64,000 bases of DNA from Apiosordaria backusii (Eukaryota; Ascomycota; Sordariomycetes; Sordariales; Lasiosphaeriaceae), in assembly GCA_030549205.1 (NCBI GenBank), contig JAUKTV010000007.1:1674001-1738000 (forward strand), given 5' to 3'. Positions 21,864 to 33,579 of the stretch are shown one piece after another. The notes beneath the pieces were generated by a model, which was given only the letters and a program-made list of their open reading frames with translations, did no database searches and was not told the DNA's origin. The translations under genes were made by a program, and so were the position numbers. Each line of letters opens with the position of its first letter. The stretch's first letter is position 1.

Positions 21864-24800
21864 CTATCCCTTCCCCCGTCCATACCACCCCCCCAAATCC
21901 AACCTCCCCAGCAAAACCTCCACCATATTCTCCCCCTCCCCCTTTCCCCTCCTCCCCTCAGCAGTAACCGTCTTCTCGCTCAACCCCCTCAGCACAGTAA
22001 CAAACACCTCCACTTTTCTGTTGAATCTCTTATACAGCTCCCTCTCTTCTTCTTCTTCTTCTTCTTCTTCTTCTTCTTCTTGTTGCTGCCCCCCCAAGCC
22101 CCCGCGCAAATGCCATTCAAAACGTCTCACGCGGACAACCCTCGCAAAAGACAGAACCAACGAAAAAATCTCCTCAAGCAGCCCCATAACAGGCGCTTGC
22201 CTCCTCCGCAGCAGCAAACAAGCCATGATACTGTCTAGTGTGGACTCCTGCCTGGATCTTATCATGTCCGGTGATACTCCCCCATCCCCTGGCCCATGTC
22301 CCCCACTGGTGATGATGTCGTTTTCGACGCTGTCAAGCCATTGCTCAAACCCCTTCCACATCTTTGTAATCCCCACATCAAAAAAATAACTTGACACAGC
22401 ATAGACAAACCCCCTCGCCTCAGCCGCGAACCTTAGCGTGACATTGCTGCTGCTGCTGTTGTTGCCCTCAACAGAAGAAGAAGCAGCAGCAGCAAATGAC
22501 ACGAAGAGAGTGTTGGCAACGTGAAGCATACGCAGAATCCGAAGTAATAGTCGGAATATCCTGTCAAACTTTGCCAAAATCTGGGGTGTGATCACCCCCC
22601 TCAACCCCGGCGGGGTGGTATACGACACCCGCAAAAAGTCCAACGCCTCCAGCCCGTCGACGTTCATGCACTTGTCGATTTCTTCTGGGGTTAAATCGTG
22701 CCGGATGGAGAAACTGAGGTCGCCTGGGAGTTCGCCTTTTCCTCCTTTTGCCCCTCCCCCTCCTGTTCCCCCCCCTGCTGTTCCCCCTCCTCCTGTTCCC
22801 CCTTGTGTTCCCCCTCCTGTTCCCTCCCCTCCTCCCCCTAAGATCGAGTCAGATAACACCCCCATCAACGCCAGCCTCAACTCACTCGACGCCGGCGGCC
22901 ACGTTCTCCTCCCAGTACTCCCCAGCCTTAACCCCATGCTCCCGCTCCCGCCCAAGCTCACCCCCTTGTGGCGCTCCGTGGTGGCGGACTCGGGATCAAA
23001 CAGCGCGGTTGTTAACCTCGCTACCAAAAGGCCGTTGGCTAGCAGAAACGACTGGTGTAACAGAGAGAGGTGAAGCCGCAAAGAGTGGGAAGTGAAGAGG
23101 TGGGTGGTGGTTAGCTTCGATAAGAGGGTGGATTGGCAAGTCAGCAAAGGGGAGAAGGACAGTAGCGGTAACAAAGAGGTGTGGGGGGAGAGGGTTGTTT
23201 TCCGGGAGAGGGGGGAGTAAAGATTGTTCTGGAGGAGAAGGCTAAGGGTATCGGTTGGGGCAGGTGGGGTGGGGGGTTGGTCAAGTTGCTGGATCGAGGC
23301 GAGGATGCTGCTGGTGACTTCTGCTTCGGATTTGCCATAGACTGTGAATTCGGGGGTGTTCTCTTCAGAGTTTGAGTTCCGCGTGGGTTGGGCAAGACTC
23401 CCCTCCAAGACACGAGCCACAGCATCCCGGTATTCATTCACCCTCCCCTCCAACTTCGAAATAGCCTCCCACTCAAACTCCCACTCCAACCTCGGCGGCT
23501 TCGTCAACGCCACCGCGTCCGGTCTAGCAAGCGGGTGATCAGGATGGTGCTCCCTCAAAAACCGCAGATTCCTCCCCATCTCGAAAATACTCTCTGCCAT
23601 GTCAGCCGGGACAAAACTCGGCATCTTGGTCGCATCCAGAAAGTAGTCCGGCTCATCCAGCTCGAAACCTTGATCATCTATCCACATCTTGTCCGCTACT
23701 TTGACAAACTCCTTCCCTGGACCTTTTTTGCTGATGGGGATACCCTCTTCCACCTTGGTGCCAATCCATTCTTCCACAAAATCCACCCAGGGCCGGGAGA
23801 CGACCCTGAAGACTTCGTTCGTCGCCGCGCGTAAGAGATCGTCCTTGTATTCTGCTGCTTGGACCGCCTGAAATAAAGCTGATAGCATAGTCTCGTCTGT
23901 CTTTGCGGTAGCGACTTTTTTGACGAGGTCTTTAAAGTAAGAGAGGACGGTGTGGACTGGTTGGACAAGAGCTTGTAGCTGGAGGATGGACTTGACGTTG
24001 CGGCTGCGGGTGCTGAGCTCGGAACCTGCTGTTGTGATGAGCCGGGCGACGGCGCCGGCGAAGGCGATTCTGGTTGGGGAGGAGGACGAGGAGGAATAGG
24101 TGGTTTCTGAAAAGTATTGGAGGTGTCTCATGCAGTTTCCGCAGTTGAGGCAGAGAAGGTCGATAGCTTTTATCAAGTCCAGAGTGATGCCGGATGTCCG
24201 AAGCTGGGGGGCTGTTTTGATGAAGGAGTTTTGGGCAGAGTCCCATGAGAACAAGAGGGAGCTTCTCCCCAGAGCTAGGGTCAATAGACAGGCCGAGTAT
24301 ATCGAGTTGTCCAAGATGTCTGGTGGGGGGTCGTCTGCGTCTTTGTTTGAGGCTGCAACTATGGAATCAAAAGCTGCCGGGCCGGCTTCCGTGATGAATC
24401 CTGGAGAAGTAGGTCCTTCTTTGGCGTTTTCGAAACTTTCCCATGTTTTGTATTGGGGGTTGGTGGTGACGACATCGTCAGGCAGCAGCCAAAAGTCTTC
24501 CTCCTCCGTAGAGAGCTCATCATCGAGCCCTGGCTGGTCCTCATCTTGGACTGTGTTCACCTCGGGGGCTTTTGTGTGCTGGGCTACAAGATCCCTCAGT
24601 ATAGGCGGAAGCTTGAAGAAAGCATCGCCATTCTCTGAATCAAGCTCGGAGTTAACATGTTCTTGAAGTTGAGAGCTGATCAGACCGTCTTGTGTTTCTG
24701 GTTACCCATTAATATATGATCAACATCACAAAGATGAAAAGGCTTACCTTCAGACTCCCAAGAAAATAGGGGGTTCTGTTTATTGATCTCGTCGATAGAC

Positions 24801-24967
24801 TTGGCAAGCCAATTGGAAGGCCGCCAAAAGTCTGGAATAGCAAAGAGATTGGAGGGGTCATCATCGTCGTCTTTCTTGGTAGTTTTCTTCTTTAATGGGG
24901 GTATCTTTAAGCGAGCATCTGAGAAAAAGCTGTTGGTGTAAATATTTACATCGTGAAGGCCTGCCAT
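21864..24967 (-). CDS. Gamma-tubulin complex component (GCP5/GCP6-like, Spc97/Spc98 family)
   Basis: Exon 1 is 24748-24967 and exon 2 is 21864-24688, separated by an intron at 24689-24747 (GTAAGC...ACAAG). Together they encode 1014 residues starting MAGLHDVNIYTNSFF. The family is recognised from the N-terminal FAIPDFWRPSNW, the YSACLLTLALGRSSLLF helix region and the C-terminal RLLLRILRMLHVANTLF...ARGFVYAVSSYFFDVGI...WKGFEQWLD block (the gamma-tubulin-binding half). These proteins help anchor gamma-tubulin at spindle pole bodies. The divergent sequence and length suggest one of the accessory members (GCP5 or GCP6) rather than GCP2 or GCP3. Two low-complexity inserts stand out: a Gly/Thr tract (22740-22850) and a Glu tract encoded by a TTC/CTT microsatellite (about 22043-22081). 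The promoter is shared with EAF7. Confidence 0.78.
22043..22081. repeat. (TTC)n microsatellite inside coding sequence
   Basis: Twelve or so TTC units on the plus strand encode a run of glutamates in the minus-strand gamma-tubulin complex gene, just before its C-terminal helices. Such a tract can vary in length without shifting the frame. Confidence 0.85.
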
Positions 24968-25270
24968 TGTGATGCTTGGAGTTGTTCACTTCACTTGGCG
25001 CTGAGAAGGGAAAGTGGAACGCGTTGCACGCCCTGGTCGCGTAAATTGGCCCGCTAGAGCTTCCCTAATCCCTGCCACTCAATCCGCTGCAGGCACAAGC
25101 GCCACAGCGGTCGGAGCTCTTGGCTGCGACTCAATTGAAGACTTGAAGCTCCAAGCTTGAACTTTCTTCGCGACTTATTCTATTGGACCGACATAGAGCT
25201 TTCGCCGACAGCCATTCGACCTATCATCTGACTCAATCTGACAAATACAATACAAACCAACAGAACGAAC
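24968..25270. promoter_or_regulatory. Divergent promoter between gamma-tubulin complex gene and EAF7
   Basis: Only 303 bases separate the two start codons, so both promoters must lie here. No TATA box is evident. The EAF7-proximal side (25190-25270) is rich in CAA/ACA, as in fungal 5' leaders. Confidence 0.55.
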
Positions 25271-26199
25271 ATGCCTCCTAAGAAGAAAGGCGGGCGCGCA
25301 AGCCAGGCCGCCGCGACTCCAGACGATGCGATGGATATCGATACACCGGCCGCTTCAGAGACTCCGGCTCCTCCAAGAGAAGTCACAGACCCCTGGACAG
25401 ATGACCAAGTCGCTTCTCTCTTCAAGGGCGTCATTCGATGGAAACCAGCAGGTTCGTTGACCTGTCACCCACCCACAATCGTCTGCCGGTTCTTGCTAAC
25501 ATTTACCTAGGAATGCACAAGCACTTTCGGATATTGGCCATCAGTGAGCACCTCCGTAACCATGGGATCGACCCCGACGTATGGCCGCACACCCGAATCC
25601 CCGGCATCTGGGCCAAGCTTCGCGAATTCTACAACTTGGAAGCGATCGACGAGCGAGAAAACAGTATGGATCCCCCAGAGGAAAAAGGCCAGCCCAGACG
25701 ATACCTCGACTTCAGACTCCCCTTCAAGGACTACGTCGAGTTGATTGAGGACCGAGCACGTGCCGACCCCAGCGAGGCTCCTTCTAGTCCACCGCAATGG
25801 GACCCCAACGACCCTACCGCGGGTGGTGACGGCAGGAAGAGGAAGCGAACAGCAGCCACGGCGGCGGCTACGACGGACGGGAATACCAAGACTCGCAGTA
25901 GTACTGTTGAGGATACGGATTACGAGACTCCTGCGGCTAGTCCCTCCAGGAAGACGGCCCGGACGGGTAGAAACGTTAAACGCGCTGCTAGTAAGGGACG
26001 CAAGGCGAAGGAGGAATCGCCCCCTCCTAGTGAAGAGGAAAGCGAGGAGGAAGAGGGGTCTGGAGAGGAGGAAGAAGAGGATGAGGATGAGGAAGAGACG
26101 GGAACACCTGCGTCTACTAAGGGGGGTAGGTCAACAACTAGAGGCCGGACTGCCACTAGAGCTAGGGGTCGCGGACGAGGACGAGGCCGGGGAAGATGA
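25271..26199 (+). CDS. EAF7: Chromatin modification-related protein EAF7 (NuA4 subunit)
   Basis: Exon 1 is 25271-25451, the intron 25452-25510 (GTTCGT...CCTAG), exon 2 25511-26199, giving 289 residues. The conserved CT20/MRGBP-type domain spans about residues 40-150: [29 protein letters not shown], then LRNHGIDPDVWPHTRIPGIWAKL, EFYNLEAIDERE and DFRLPFKDYVELIE. In yeast Eaf7 belongs to the NuA4 histone acetyltransferase, in the TINTIN submodule with Eaf3 and Eaf5. The splice restores the motif [11 protein letters not shown], which fixes the exon junction. The C-terminal half is disordered: Lys/Arg-rich, then a long Glu/Asp tract (about 26030-26100), then a tail of alternating Arg and Gly. The start MPPKKKGGRAS is usual for the family. 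Confidence 0.9.
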
Positions 26200-26517
26200 G
26201 TTCGAGGGCCTGGTTTGGCTGTTGATTGCTTTTTTCTTTTGTAGACTGCAGACGGTTAGGCGTACTAGCGATACCCCGTTATGATTATTAAATCTGTACA
26301 GCGCTCCGAGCGCGCGAAATTGTTCTTCTTTCATGGAGTATTGTCAAGATGTTATCTAAAGCATGGGTTGCTGGTGATGCCTTTAGACGATCTGAACCCC
26401 GCCAAAAAATAGCCCCGCAGTCGCGATTGACATGAACGCGCCGCTGAATTTGGCCCAAACGCTCAGCAACATCATCTTTGTTGACAAACCCCTAAACACA
26501 ACACAACGCAGCCCACA
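26200..26517. other. EAF7-ASK1 intergenic region
   Basis: This 318-base spacer between two same-strand genes holds the EAF7 3' flank and the ASK1 promoter. The 60 bases before the ASK1 start are rich in ACA/CAA. No other feature is seen. Confidence 0.5.
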
Positions 26518-28153
26518 ATGTCTCGCCCAAGCTCTACAGTGCCAGCAAGGCCATTGACTCTCACTGAGGAGCTCGAGAAGCTCGAGCAGTCTATCACTCT
26601 TACCCTTCAAGGTGCTTCGCCTCCTGTTTTTCCGAAATCTGCCCTAGCTAACATGACCTAGAAATCGACCATAATTTCAGCAGAGCGCACCGCATTGTTA
26701 CCGGCAGTATCTTGCCTCTTGTCGAGCAGTATGGCGAGCACTCGCGTAACGTGTGGGAGGCGACCAAGTTCTGGAAACAGTTCTTCGAGGCCTCTGCCAA
26801 CGTTTCGTTATCTGGCTACGAAGAATTAGCCAACAACGAACCCGAAGAAAGCACCGAGATCGAGACGACGGTAAACGAAAGCACCGCTCAGTACAACACC
26901 CCCCGTAACCGCGAACAACAGCACGAAGATGTCAGCGCACTCGAGGCAGACCAGTCATCGGTAGTCTACCCCAACAGCGGCCGACGACAACAGCAGCAAC
27001 ACCACCACCACCAACAAGACGAATCAATGCTCGACCACAGCGACGAAGACGTCTCAGGCAGCACTCCCCGTCCCCCCGTCGGCAAAACTATCCCTTCCCG
27101 CTCCCAAATGGCCAACCTCTCCTCCCCGTACGAGAATTTAAAGAGGGAATACAGCCAAAAACCAGGCACCCCAGGTGGTTACCAGCCCAAATCCGAACCA
27201 GAAGACGAAGACAACACTTCTGTCCTCATCCAGGAGCACACCGCCCGCCTCCCGGACATGTCCATGCATCCTCGCCATTCGCCCGAACAATCCCATTCAC
27301 ACACCCACTTCCTCGACTCGGAAGAAGACGACGACGATGACCTCGCCTTTTTGAAACCCGGCGGAGGAAAAAACAAGAAAAACACCGACCCAGTCTTGCA
27401 CCACCTCAAAGATAAAAACTTTCGCATTCTGGCCACCCCCCACAAAGGCCACTCTGGCGTCTCCCCTCTGAAATGGAAGATAACACAAAACAAACCCTCT
27501 TCCAGTTTATTTTCCACTCCCGGGAAAGGAAAAGACCCCACCTTGACTACTTCGCGACCCATCTGGGCCGATTCCCCGGGTGATTCTCCAGAAATTGCCC
27601 TGCCGCAGCTCCGCTCGGCAGCATTCATGTCACCCGCCAAAGCGGCTTACCGGTCTGCACATATTAAATCGACCAAGTCCGCGATGTCTGCTCCGAGGAC
27701 CCCAGGGGTGAGCGTTCAGACCCCTGCGACTAGAGGGGGGAAGACAAGGGATGTTTATGGGGGGGGGATAGATATGCGACGGCGACGGGGGATGAGCTGG
27801 GGTGGAGTGAGGATGATGATGAGGATGAGAGGGAGCTGAGCGAGATGGGGATGAGCCCGCCGAAGACGATTCAGTTTGCGCTGCCGCCGGGGAGGTTGCT
27901 GCAGACGCCTGCGAGGGAGGCGAGTAGGAGGATTGTGGAGGGGTTGTTGATACGGGCGGGGGATGGGGAGGGGGGGGAGGATATGACGTTGGATTTTACG
28001 GGGGTTGTGCCGGGGTTTGGGGGGCAGGGTGGGGGACAGCAGGGGGGAGGGCAGCAAGGGGGAGGGGGAAGTAGTGGGCAGGGGCAGAGGGGGATGGAGT
28101 ATAGTCCTACGCTTGTGAAGATGAGTTTGGAGATGCAGGATGATACTTTTTAG
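26518..28153 (+). CDS. ASK1: DASH complex subunit ASK1
   Basis: Exon 1 is 26518-26611, the intron 26612-26661 (GTGCTT...CCTAG), exon 2 from 26662. Ask1 is part of the DASH/Dam1 ring that couples kinetochores to spindle microtubules. The N-terminal domain is diagnostic: PLTLTEELEKLEQSITLTLQ, then EIDHNFSRAHRIVTGSILP and VEQYGEHSRNVWEATKFWKQ. A long disordered middle with Gln/His and Asp/Glu tracts follows. The conserved C-terminal patch SPPKTIQFALPPGRLLQTPA (about 27855-27914) is in a different frame from exon 2, which would stop at 27839. Adding one base at the run of nine G (27759-27767) restores one frame (GDELGWSEDDDEDE then the patch) and gives about 528 residues. A sequencing or assembly slip is more likely than a real break, because both sides are conserved. 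Confidence 0.85.
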
Positions 28154-28572
28154 ATAGGGGCATATTAAGATGGTGGGTGGTGGGTGAGGATGAATCACTG
28201 GAGGATTAGATGTGGGCGTGTATGTGTGTACATCTGTGTTGTTGTATGAAAGAGATACCAGGAAAACAAGACTGTATGTAAATATGGCCTCCATGCGTTT
28301 ATATCTAACCTCCTTTTCACATCCTCATATTCCTCTCCACGTCATCGCATAACCGCTCCTGCTCGCGCCAACCCCCCCTCCCTGGGGTGCGCTGGTATTA
28401 TCCTTCCACCATCACAGGGTATCCTCAAATGGTTGTAGCTAACTCCCACGAGCCAGCTACAGATTTCACAGGCCGTGCTCAAAGCCGCCGCCACTCTCCC
28501 CGTCATTCATTCATTGATCTGATCTGTCCGCCGCTGATATGCTTTGCTCGTTTTACGACGAAAACGGGAAGT
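28154..28572. other. Convergent intergenic region after ASK1
   Basis: This is the 3' flank of ASK1 (plus) and of the small Gln-rich gene (minus). No further gene is seen. Confidence 0.5.
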
Positions 28573-28893
28573 TCAGAAACCCATGTTGATCTGATTCCTC
28601 AGGACCTGTTTCTTGCTCGCTGGAGCTGGTGTACCGCCGTTTGATGATGTCTTGGAGCCTGACTTCGCCTGCTCCTTGAGGTAGGAGATGTCCGTGGAAG
28701 ACGAGGCTATCGAGGCAGTGTCTGAGGATTGTTGTTGTTGTTGCTGAGCTTGCCGCTGTTGTTGACCCTGTTGCTGATCGGAGACGATTTGGGAGGCGTA
28801 GCCTTTGGGGTAGGGGATTGGGTTTGTGACTAGGTACTCTTATTAACACCCGGCTGAAGACTGAAAAGAAGGGGACATACAGTGGGAAGACAT
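28573..28893 (-). CDS. Small Gln/Ser-rich hypothetical protein
   Basis: The gene is read as two exons, 28881-28893 and 28573-28829, with an intron at 28830-28880 (GTATGT...CCTAG). The product has 89 residues starting MSSHFTNPIPYPKGYASQ and ending NQINMGF. I do not recognise a characterised family. A glutamine tract (about residues 25-42) follows the N-terminal NPIPYPKGYASQIVSD segment, and the rest is Ser/Thr/Lys-rich with no membrane segment or signal peptide. The splice is supported by the phase and by the usual four-residue first exon. The plus-strand sequence upstream of the start (28900-29100) is pyrimidine-poor, consistent with a minus-strand leader. The 3 kb upstream holds no other gene. 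An alternative minus-strand frame (28553-28849) crosses the same DNA but lacks the natural start. Confidence 0.6.
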
Positions 28894-31800
28894 TTTGAGT
28901 GTTGGTCTGGTTGAGATGTTGGTGTTGGTGAGGGTTGAAATGGTGGTGATCGCTGGTGTAAGTGGTGGTAGATGTGTGTGTAAGTGCTTGCTTGGTAGAT
29001 TGATTGAGTGTCTGCCTGATGATGATATCCTAAAATCTCAGGAAACTTGGGGAAACCCCAGGTCTTTATATTCATAACCTTGCCTCCTACAAGGTACGGA
29101 GAGTAGGTGTGTAAGAATAAGCATCGTACCAAGCCACCAAGGCCAATCCTTCCCGTTAGCCAACCTATTCCATCCCATCCCAATTCCGGTGGTGGTCAAA
29201 CAACAACAGCAGTGACAAAAAAACACTGCGACATCGCTGCCTACGCCGCTGCCACACACACCATCCCAACACTACCGATCCATGCTGTCGGACCCGCCGT
29301 GCTGCCCTACACTCTGTTAGGGGTGGCTTCGCGGGCTTCGCAAGGCTGGACGGATTGAGGACGTCATCCGTCGTGTAAGCCTATTGGATGGGTTGAGCTT
29401 TTCGGAGATGTGCAGCAAGTTGGTAGCTAAACGGTAAGTGAGTCACTTGCCGCTGTATGGATGGTTTGAACTAGGAAGGGAAAAAAACAAAAAATGATGT
29501 GTGATGCCGGTGCAAGGTGCAAGCGAGGTGTCAATGTGCATGCGTACACAGCCTACGTCAAACGCTTTTTTCGTATGGGGATATGGCCGTTGGGTGTATG
29601 CAACAATGGGATGGTTACACCGGGGATGGGTGTAAGTCAGATGGGGGTAGCCGCGCGTGTAACAACGACGACTGACTGTACGCGGTGAGAAACGAAAGAA
29701 AAAATATGGCTGTGTGTCACTTGCCAGATTCCAGATTTCGGGTGATTTTCCTGCAGATAGGCGGGGGGGAAGATAGATCTATGTGTGTATGCCGGCTGAC
29801 AATGCTTAATGTTGGACTGTGGCTGAGGGTAGAAAGGTTATGCCACCGCCAGCCGGGGTGATTAAGCAGGAATAGCAGTGCCAAAAGTGTAAATACACCA
29901 ACGGGCCCCTTCAATGCTGTTGTTTCTCACCGGTATTTCGAAAATATCAACATCGCCATGAAGGTGAGAATCCAGTTGGTGATGCGATGATGATGATGAT
30001 GATGCCTGAGCCGCGTCGTCCTGCCTGATGATACCACTACCGCACCCGCAGCTTCTCGCTCTTCATGTACTTGCTTGCGTCTTCTTCTCGGACTTTACCA
30101 TCAATTCTGTAGATGTCACGCTCATCGCCGTTGCTTTCCGGTGTGTCCCTATGACTGCGTGCCGGAGTTGGAGGGTGACATTCGCATTGGACCGCAGCAA
30201 GAGAAAAACCCCACAACCTGGTTCATAAGGACGAAAAGAAGTCGTTGCCTGTTGCGTAAGGCTATTGTCTCCTAACCCATCAGGCTTGCGTGTGTGGTGG
30301 TGAGGCCGAAATAGGCAGGTGGTTTGAAGAACGAGACGATAGTTCTGCCCAGCTGGGCGCCGTATGAGTAACCCGGAGAGGAACGTGAAAATGATGGCGT
30401 TGAGGCTGTACACGCTTTATTTCTTCTTGGCTTCTGGCGAAGCTTCTTTTTTTTCATAAAATGTCATGGAAGAGAAAACTCTTTTCTGTGTCAAGTGTTA
30501 CAGCAATGGCGTTGTGATGCTGCAGGTTGGACGACCGGCCGTCAAATAGTGGCACTTTACACCATTTTCTTGACCACTGAGGTGATCTAGCCAAGCGCTA
30601 ACAGCTTTGTGTGAGGTCATTACCTCCAGCTGTTAAGATAACAGGTGAAACCCCCTCTTGTCCCTGCCAAGGGAGATCTTGTGAGCTCTTGTTAACGTTT
30701 TGTAACAGATCATTTTGTTGCACAGCATCAGATAACTCCCGCTTGTTGTTTTCAAAACCTGAGCCGTTTGTGCATGTCGAGAAGTCCCGACACCGGACTA
30801 TGATATTCGGTTAGTAATCACACAGCGGAGCTATCATTTGCCATTGTCAAATCAGACGGGGCCAAAGCTTCTGACCTGTCATCCCAAGGCGTTGGTTTGT
30901 TGATTGGCACTACGGGAGCTGACCCATTGTTGACTTTTTTCAGGGGCATCAGCTTGCTTTTCACCCAACCAGACATCTTGTATGTGATATTCGGATACGC
31001 GTATGGGAATAGCAAATGTCTCGGCGAGGACAATGACGTCCTTCTGGAAGCTTTGACTGTTTCATTCGGGTCCCCACAAATTGGCATCTCGTTTGTTCCC
31101 TTCAAACCGCCGAATCCCCCCCCCCCCCCCCCCCAGCTTACAAATTCTACAGCGAGGATTTGACTTCAATTGCTGGTGCTCACAATGAATTACAAAACCA
31201 ATTCAGCAATTCGGAAAGCGCGGCCGTCTTGGCCTCCCGGATAAAGACCTTAGTAGTCTGCTGGTTCTAGCTTGGTATCTTGACCTTGCCCTGATAGGAA
31301 ACCGAGAAAGTCATCCATCCCTGAAAGATCGTCACAGAGAAAAACAGCGAACGATGTGCTGTCACTTTGATGCAGGGGAGATTTCAGAGTCGTGGTCCGG
31401 GTCCCAGCAGTCCGGATGAGCTGCCAGAATGCGACGGGAATCCTGAGAGAATCTCCATCCTCATTCCTCTGTGGTTTGAACGGATACACGCGGGTAAAGA
31501 CAGCTGATGGTGGTGGTGGTTTTTACCAGTCAGACTCTGCCCATAGTCAGTTCAAGATAAAATTAATCTCCACTTGCAACGCTACGGGACGAGATATCCA
31601 GCGCTAGCGCAGGGACTCGGGGCTTGCTTGGCGGGTTCGATAGGATCAACGGCCGATTTCTGAAAGATTTTGTTTTGCGCCAGCGACAGGGCACCACCGG
31701 TACGCGAGCCGCTCGAAATCTCTGTGCATTCCCGGCCTTCCGGGCTGTCCACAGGCCCCGTCTGATCAGGGACCCCCCACGGCCCTCGCTCTAGCATTTC

Positions 31801-31908
31801 TAGTCACTCAAACCCGCCATCGCCTTTTCCATCTTTTGGTGTTTTGGTTTTGTTGTTGTGCAGGCCCGTCAGTCCCGGACTCCCGTCAACACCAAAAACA
31901 CGCCCGCC
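28894..31908. other. 3 kb divergent spacer upstream of ERG5
   Basis: The region separates the minus-strand small gene from ERG5. It contains a GAT microsatellite (29985-30005) and a run of 19 C at 31116-31134. Open frames such as 30063-30413 minus and 31250-31489 minus show no family features. The last kilobase should hold the ERG5 promoter. No RNA gene was recognised. Confidence 0.45.
31116..31134 (+). repeat. Poly-C tract (19 bases)
   Basis: An uninterrupted run of 19 C lies about 770 bases upstream of the ERG5 start, on the non-coding side of any gene. Its exact length may be unreliable in the assembly. Confidence 0.9.
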
Positions 31909-33579
31909 ATGGCTACTAATGCGACAAGCTTCACGTCGCCTCTGGCGACAATCAAGTATGGCGCCGTCCCAGTGCCACAGCAGCTCGAATATGCCCTCGA
32001 GTTGGTCGCCAATGCCAGCATCTGGCAAATCCTCATCACCCTCCTGGCCGTCGCTGTCGCCTATGACCAGAGTATGTTGACTTTCCGCTCATCTCGGAGT
32101 AAAAGTTGCGCCTGCTAACCTCATATTCTCCCTTCTCTAGTCCGATACATCCTCAACAAGGGCTCCATCGTGGGTCCCTCCATGAAGATCCCCTTCATCG
32201 GACCCTTCCTCGAGTCTGTCAACCCCAAGTTTGAGGAATACCACGCGAAATGGCTGTCCGGACCCCTGAGCTGCGTCTCCGTCTTCCACAAGTTTGTCGT
32301 CATCGCCTCGACCCGCGACATGGCCCGCAAGGTGTTCAACTCGCCCGCCTACGTCAAGCCCTGCGTCGTCGACGTCGCCCACAAGCTCCTCGGCGCCGAC
32401 AACTGGGTCTTCCTCGACGGCAAGGCCCACGTCGACTTCCGCAAGGGCCTCAACGGCCTCTTCACCCGCCGCGCCCTCGAGATCTACCTCCCCGGCCAGG
32501 AAGAAGTCTACAACCGCTACTTCAAGTCCTTCGTCGACATCTCCAAATCCGCCAACATGGCGCCCGTCCCCTGGATGACCCAGTTCCGCGAGATCATCAC
32601 CGCCGTCTCCTGCCGCACCTTTGTCGGCCACTACCTCGCCGACGAGGGCGTCAAGAAAATCGCCGACGACTACTACCTCATCACCGAGGCCCTCGAGCTC
32701 GTCAACTTCCCCATCATCATCCCCTTCACCAAGACCTGGTACGGAAAAAAAGCCGCCGACATGGTCCTCGCCGAGTTCGCCCGCTGCGCCGCCAAGTCCA
32801 AGATCCGCATGGCCGCCGGCGGCGAGCCCAACTGCATCATGGACGCCTGGGTCGTAGAGATGATCGCCTCCAAAAAGTGGCGCGACGCCGAAGAAGCCGG
32901 CAACACGGAAGGTCTCACCAAGCCAACCCACGTCCTCCGCGACTTCACCGACTACGAAATCGCCCAGACCGTCTTCACGTTTTTGTTCGCCTCCCAAGAC
33001 GCCACCTCCTCAGCAGCAACCTGGCTCTTCCAAATCATGGCCCAACGCCCCGACGTCCTCGACCGCGTTCGCGAGGAAAACCTCGCCGCCCGCAACGGCA
33101 ACCCCAACGCCCTCGTCAACCTGGAGCAGCTCGAATCAATGACCTACACCCGCGCCGTCGTCCGCGAGCTCCTCCGCTACCGCCCACCAGTTCTCATGGT
33201 GCCCTACGTCGCTAAGAAACCCTTCCCCATCACCGACACGTACACCGCTCCCAAGGGGTCCATGGTCATCCCGTCCACTTACCTCGCGTTGCGCGACCCG
33301 GAGGTCTACCAGAACCCAGATGCGTTTGACCCGGAAAGGTACTACACCGGCGACGCCGAGGTGAAGGGCGCGAAGAACTACCTCGTCTTTGGCACTGGCC
33401 CGCATTACTGCATCGGGCAGCACTATGCGCAGATGAATTTGTGTTTGTTCCTAGGCAAGGCGAGTCTGCAGTTGGAGTGGGAGCATCATGCTACGCCGCT
33501 GAGTGAGGAGATTCAGGTGTTTGCGACGATTTTCCCCAAGGATCATTGTCCGTTGGTGTTTAAGGAGAGGGAGTGGTAA
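31909..33579 (+). CDS. ERG5: Sterol C-22 desaturase, cytochrome P450 CYP61 (ERG5)
   Basis: Exon 1 is 31909-32071, the intron 32072-32140 (GTATGT...TCTAG), exon 2 32141-33579, giving 533 residues. The enzyme introduces the C22-C23 double bond late in ergosterol synthesis in the endoplasmic reticulum. An N-terminal membrane anchor is seen at about residues 35-52 (IWQILITLLAVAVAYDQ). The MKIPFIGPFLESVNPKFEEY segment is typical of CYP61. The I-helix has FLFASQDATSSAATW, the K-helix ELLRYRPPV and the PERF-like segment FDPERYY. The heme loop is FGTGPHYCIGQHYA with the cysteine ligand at about residue 478. The ATG is in an excellent context (CCGCCATGG). Codons are almost all C-ending until about 33250, then G/T-ending codons dominate the last 150 bases. 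Confidence 0.95.

Noticed and set aside
32137..32997. 286-codon minus-strand frame and 321-codon plus-strand frame over ERG5
   Set aside because: They are shadows of the GC-rich, C-ending codons of ERG5 and show Gly/Asp- or Arg/Pro-rich low complexity.
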